Made by a program: the position numbers and the translations under genes
NCBI GenBank assembly: GCA_002329665.1
Contig: DCTV01000048.1
Span: 1 to 14,627 of the forward strand
Source of the DNA: Christensenella sp. UBA1431
Lineage (GTDB): Bacteria > Bacillota > Clostridia > Christensenellales > UBA1431
Direction: 5' to 3'
Length of the DNA stretch: 14,627 nucleotides
The notes under the pieces: generated by a model
Database searches by the model: none
Told to the model about the DNA's origin: nothing
What the model saw: only the letters and a program-made list of their open reading frames with translations
Shown: piece after piece, positions 14,157-14,627 of the stretch
Layout: the number at the start of each line of letters is the position of its first letter
Position numbering within the stretch: position 1 is the stretch's first letter

Positions 14157-14627
14157 TTGCATGTCCCCGTGAAGACCCTTATTAACGGTGTCGAAATCCC
14201 GATGCTCGGTTTCGGTACCTACAAGATACCCAACGGGCAGCCGACAATCGACGCGGTAACCGCCGCGGTGTCGGCGGGCTACCGGCTCATCGACACCGCG
14301 TGGTTCTACGGCAACGAGGAAAGCGTCGGGGAAGCTTTGCTAAAAAGCAGTGTCCCCCGCGAGGACGTTTTCATCTCGACCAAGCTCTGGAACGCGCACC
14401 ACGGATACGATTCCACGCTGTACATGTTCGAAGAGAGCCTGGAGGCGCTGGGGACGGATTACCTGGACCTGTATCTCATCCACTGGCCCGGCAAGCACAA
14501 ATACGTTGAAACGTGGCGCGCGTTCATCCGCCTGTATGAAGAGGGCCGGACGCGGGCTATCGGCGTATGCAATTTCCTCGACTCGCACCTCCAGCGGCTC
14601 CTCGACGAAACGGGCATGCTCCCCATG
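14157..14627 (+). CDS. Aldo/keto reductase, N-terminal part (3' end outside window)
   Basis: An NADPH-dependent aldo/keto reductase of the small monomeric AKR5-like type, with 157 residues before the window ends in frame. The typical start VEIPMLGFGTYKI is followed by the catalytic tetrad: Asp in LIDTA, Tyr in WFYGNE, Lys in ISTKLW and His in YLIHWP, and then AIGVCNF. The start is TTG 14157: AAGGAGG at 14141-14147 lies 9 nt upstream and the frame matches. The nearby ATGs at 14149 and 14161 are out of frame, and GTG 14169 is 21 nt from the ribosome binding site. It follows the hydrolase by 39 nt with no terminator, so it is the third gene of that operon. The reduced carbonyl substrate is unknown. 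Confidence 0.9.
   Translation, partial: MHVPVKTLINGVEIPMLGFGTYKIPNGQPTIDAVTAAVSAGYRLIDTAWFYGNEESVGEALLKSSVPREDVFISTKLWNAHHGYDSTLYMFEESLEALGTDYLDLYLIHWPGKHKYVETWRAFIRLYEEGRTRAIGVCNFLDSHLQRLLDETGMLPM

Overview
The window is 14.6 kb of GC-rich, densely coded chromosomal DNA. Gene families and signals point to a Bacillota/Clostridia-type bacterium. It has an RsfA-like Myb/SANT protein with a coiled coil, a YugP-type membrane zinc peptidase, a family 6 hypoxanthine-DNA glycosylase, strong AGGAGG-type ribosome binding sites, sigma-A-like promoters and lipobox lipoproteins. This is inference from families; no rRNA or other taxonomic marker is present. I see no phage, insertion sequence, CRISPR or tRNA. 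Most of the window is ordinary housekeeping and accessory chromosome.

Layout. 1-2808 (+): the 3' part of leuS, then a PHP-family histidinol-phosphatase-like gene. 2809-3139: an AT-richer gap with no convincing gene. 3140-5858 (-): a Myb-like/coiled-coil protein with its own terminator, preceded by asnS, whose terminator lies about 225 nt past its stop. 6009-8410 (+): an unrecognised 354-residue protein, a YugP-like membrane zinc peptidase and a hypoxanthine-DNA glycosylase. 8479-10646 (-): a 51-residue mini-lipoprotein with a good promoter, then a membrane PAS-like/GGDEF/EAL protein whose GGDEF half is degenerate and whose EAL half looks intact. 10647-11041: a noncoding stretch with a tandem array of short hairpins. 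11042-12073 (-): an NAD-dependent epimerase/dehydratase-like gene. 12326-12715 (+): an Xre-type regulator with a long imperfect inverted repeat upstream and a strong terminator downstream. 12876-14627 (+): an apparent operon of a 63-residue mini-lipoprotein, an alpha/beta hydrolase lipoprotein and an aldo/keto reductase cut by the window end.

How the parts fit. LeuRS and AsnRS serve translation, and the glycosylase serves repair of deaminated adenine. The GGDEF/EAL protein probably lowers cyclic di-GMP at the membrane. The last operon pairs a surface-anchored hydrolase with a cytosolic reductase. The most unusual structure is the roughly 205-bp hairpin array at 10814-11018: six different hairpins in series, the two outermost sharing the same 16-bp core. 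The two tiny lipoproteins, each first in its operon and each with no domain after the lipid-anchored cysteine, are the other unusual theme.
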